64,000 bases of DNA from the NCBI GenBank assembly GCA_001768325.1, contig MENQ01000021.1, forward strand, positions 186,001-250,000, in the 5' to 3' direction. Below the pieces are notes generated by a model, which did no database searches, was not told the origin of the DNA, and was given only the letters and a program-made list of their open reading frames with translations. Of the stretch, positions 63,119 through 64,000 are shown piece by piece. Origin of the DNA: Bacteroidetes bacterium GWC2_46_850 (GTDB lineage: Bacteria; Bacteroidota; Bacteroidia; Bacteroidales; Dysgonomonadaceae). Numbering within the stretch: the stretch's first letter is position 1; the number at the start of each line of letters is the position of its first letter. The position numbers were made by a program, and so were the translations under genes.

Positions 63119-64000
63119 ATGAGAAAAAAAATGATACTTTCACTTCTTGCCGCACTGATAATCACTACGAATCTTTCAGCTCAGAATTTCTCAAAAGTGG
63201 AAAATCCGCCGCAACCCTTCGGGCTGAACATGGCCGGAGCAGATTTCGGGAAGAATTTCCCCGGAGTATACAACAAAGATTATACCTATCCCACAGCGGC
63301 CAATCTCGATTATGTCAGATCAAAAGGATTTCGTCTGATCCGTCTGCCGTTCAAGTGGGACAGGATACAGCATCAACTTAACGGAGAACTGGAAAAGGAA
63401 GAACTTGCACGACTCCGTTACGTGGTAGATGAAGCAGCCAAACGGGAGATCCTGGTTTTATTCGACTTGCATAATTATGGGAGGAGATATCTGGGTGAAA
63501 CACGTTACCGTATTGGTGAAGGTGGTTTAGAAATTGAACATCTTGCCGATTTATGGGGAAAAATTGCCAAAGAATTTTCTGAATACAGCAACATCTGGGG
63601 TTACGGATTGATGAATGAACCCAATAATATGCTGGAGAGTACCCCCTGGTCTAAAATAGCACAGGCATCCATACTGGCAATCCGTAACCATGACACCAAA
63701 AACGCTATTGTAGTAGGTGGTGACAGTTGGAGCTCTGCCGAAAGATGGATGCAGTTCAGCGACAATCTGAAAAATCTTTACGACCCTGCTAACAATCTCA
63801 TTTTCGAAGCACATGTTTATTTCGATAATGATGCGTCGGGAACATACAAGAAAAGTTACGAAGAAGAAAAAGCCAATCCCTACAAGGGAATTGAACGGGT
63901 TCAACCCTTTATCAAATGGCTGCGCGACAACAACTTCAGAGGTTTTATCGGCGAATATGGCATCCCTGACCAAGATGAGCGCTGGCAAGTATGTCTGGAC
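63119..64000 (+). CDS. GH5-family glycosidase, 3' truncated by the window
   Basis: The frame runs open from the ATG at 63119 through the last base, giving 294 residues. It has a signal peptide (MRKKMILSLLAALIITTNLSA) without lipobox Cys, so it is secreted to the periplasm or beyond. GH5 motifs: FGLNMAGADFGKNFPG, LIRLPFKWDRIQ, FDLHNYGRRY, GLMNEP with acid/base Glu167 (codon 63617), FEAHVYFDNDASG and GEYGIPDQDERW with nucleophile Glu279 (codon 63953). It is a paralogue of the preceding gene, 47 nt downstream of it. One enzyme anchored by lipid and one soluble suggests surface and periplasmic steps on the same glucan. Confidence 0.92.
   Translation, partial: MRKKMILSLLAALIITTNLSAQNFSKVENPPQPFGLNMAGADFGKNFPGVYNKDYTYPTAANLDYVRSKGFRLIRLPFKWDRIQHQLNGELEKEELARLRYVVDEAAKREILVLFDLHNYGRRYLGETRYRIGEGGLEIEHLADLWGKIAKEFSEYSNIWGYGLMNEPNNMLESTPWSKIAQASILAIRNHDTKNAIVVGGDSWSSAERWMQFSDNLKNLYDPANNLIFEAHVYFDNDASGTYKKSYEEEKANPYKGIERVQPFIKWLRDNNFRGFIGEYGIPDQDERWQVCLD

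Noticed and set aside
1-64000. Mobile elements, CRISPR arrays, tRNA or rRNA genes
   Set aside because: I looked for transposase or integrase motifs, regularly spaced repeats and cloverleaf-type sequences and found none I could support.

Overview
The window is from a member of the Bacteroidota, most likely order Bacteroidales. Evidence: three SusC/SusD pairs, two hybrid two-component regulators (HTCS), TAnnTTTG-type promoter boxes, and lipoprotein signals with acidic residues just after the cysteine. Genus cannot be fixed from sequence alone. All 33 genes I accept lie on the + strand. I see no tRNA, rRNA, transposase, integrase or CRISPR array. The window cuts a gene at each end: an HTCS on the left and a GH5 glycosidase on the right.

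Region A (1-18319) reads as a chondroitin/dermatan sulfate and hyaluronan utilization locus. It holds the HTCS, SusC, SusD, a sulfatase, a PL8 lyase, a GH88 unsaturated glucuronyl hydrolase, a second PL8 lyase and a second sulfatase. Region B (18566-47560) reads as a heparin/heparan sulfate locus. It holds a PL15-like lyase, SusC, SusD, HTCS, GH88, a PL12 heparinase III, four sulfatases, a PHP-domain lipoprotein, a ROK sugar kinase and a second PL15-like lyase. One of the four sulfatases is fused to a large second module and another carries a HEAT-repeat tail. Region C (47737-53956) is the shared intracellular end of the pathway: kduI, kduD, a DUF4861 lipoprotein, kdgK, kdgA/eda and an MFS hexuronate-type transporter. 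Region D (54213-64000) is a separate locus with an AraC regulator, SusC, SusD, an IPT/TIG surface glycan-binding lipoprotein and two GH5 glycosidases, probably for a beta-glucan.

Regions A to C form one route. Lyases cut glycosaminoglycans to products with a 4,5-unsaturated uronate, sulfatases remove sulfate, and GH88 releases the unsaturated uronate. KduI, KduD, KdgK and KdgA then turn it into pyruvate and glyceraldehyde 3-phosphate. The ROK kinase probably phosphorylates the amino sugar.

The most notable observations are as follows. (1) A repeated operator-like motif, ACAAATYTGAAASTATT, lies exactly 37 nt upstream of a -7 box in front of three transcription units of region B. (2) A 1136-residue sulfatase is fused to a hexosaminidase-C-like domain and a large all-helical plus beta module of unknown activity. 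(3) A Tat-exported PHP-family lipoprotein sits inside the heparan locus. (4) A near-consensus promoter with a 12-nt direct repeat lies ahead of kduI.
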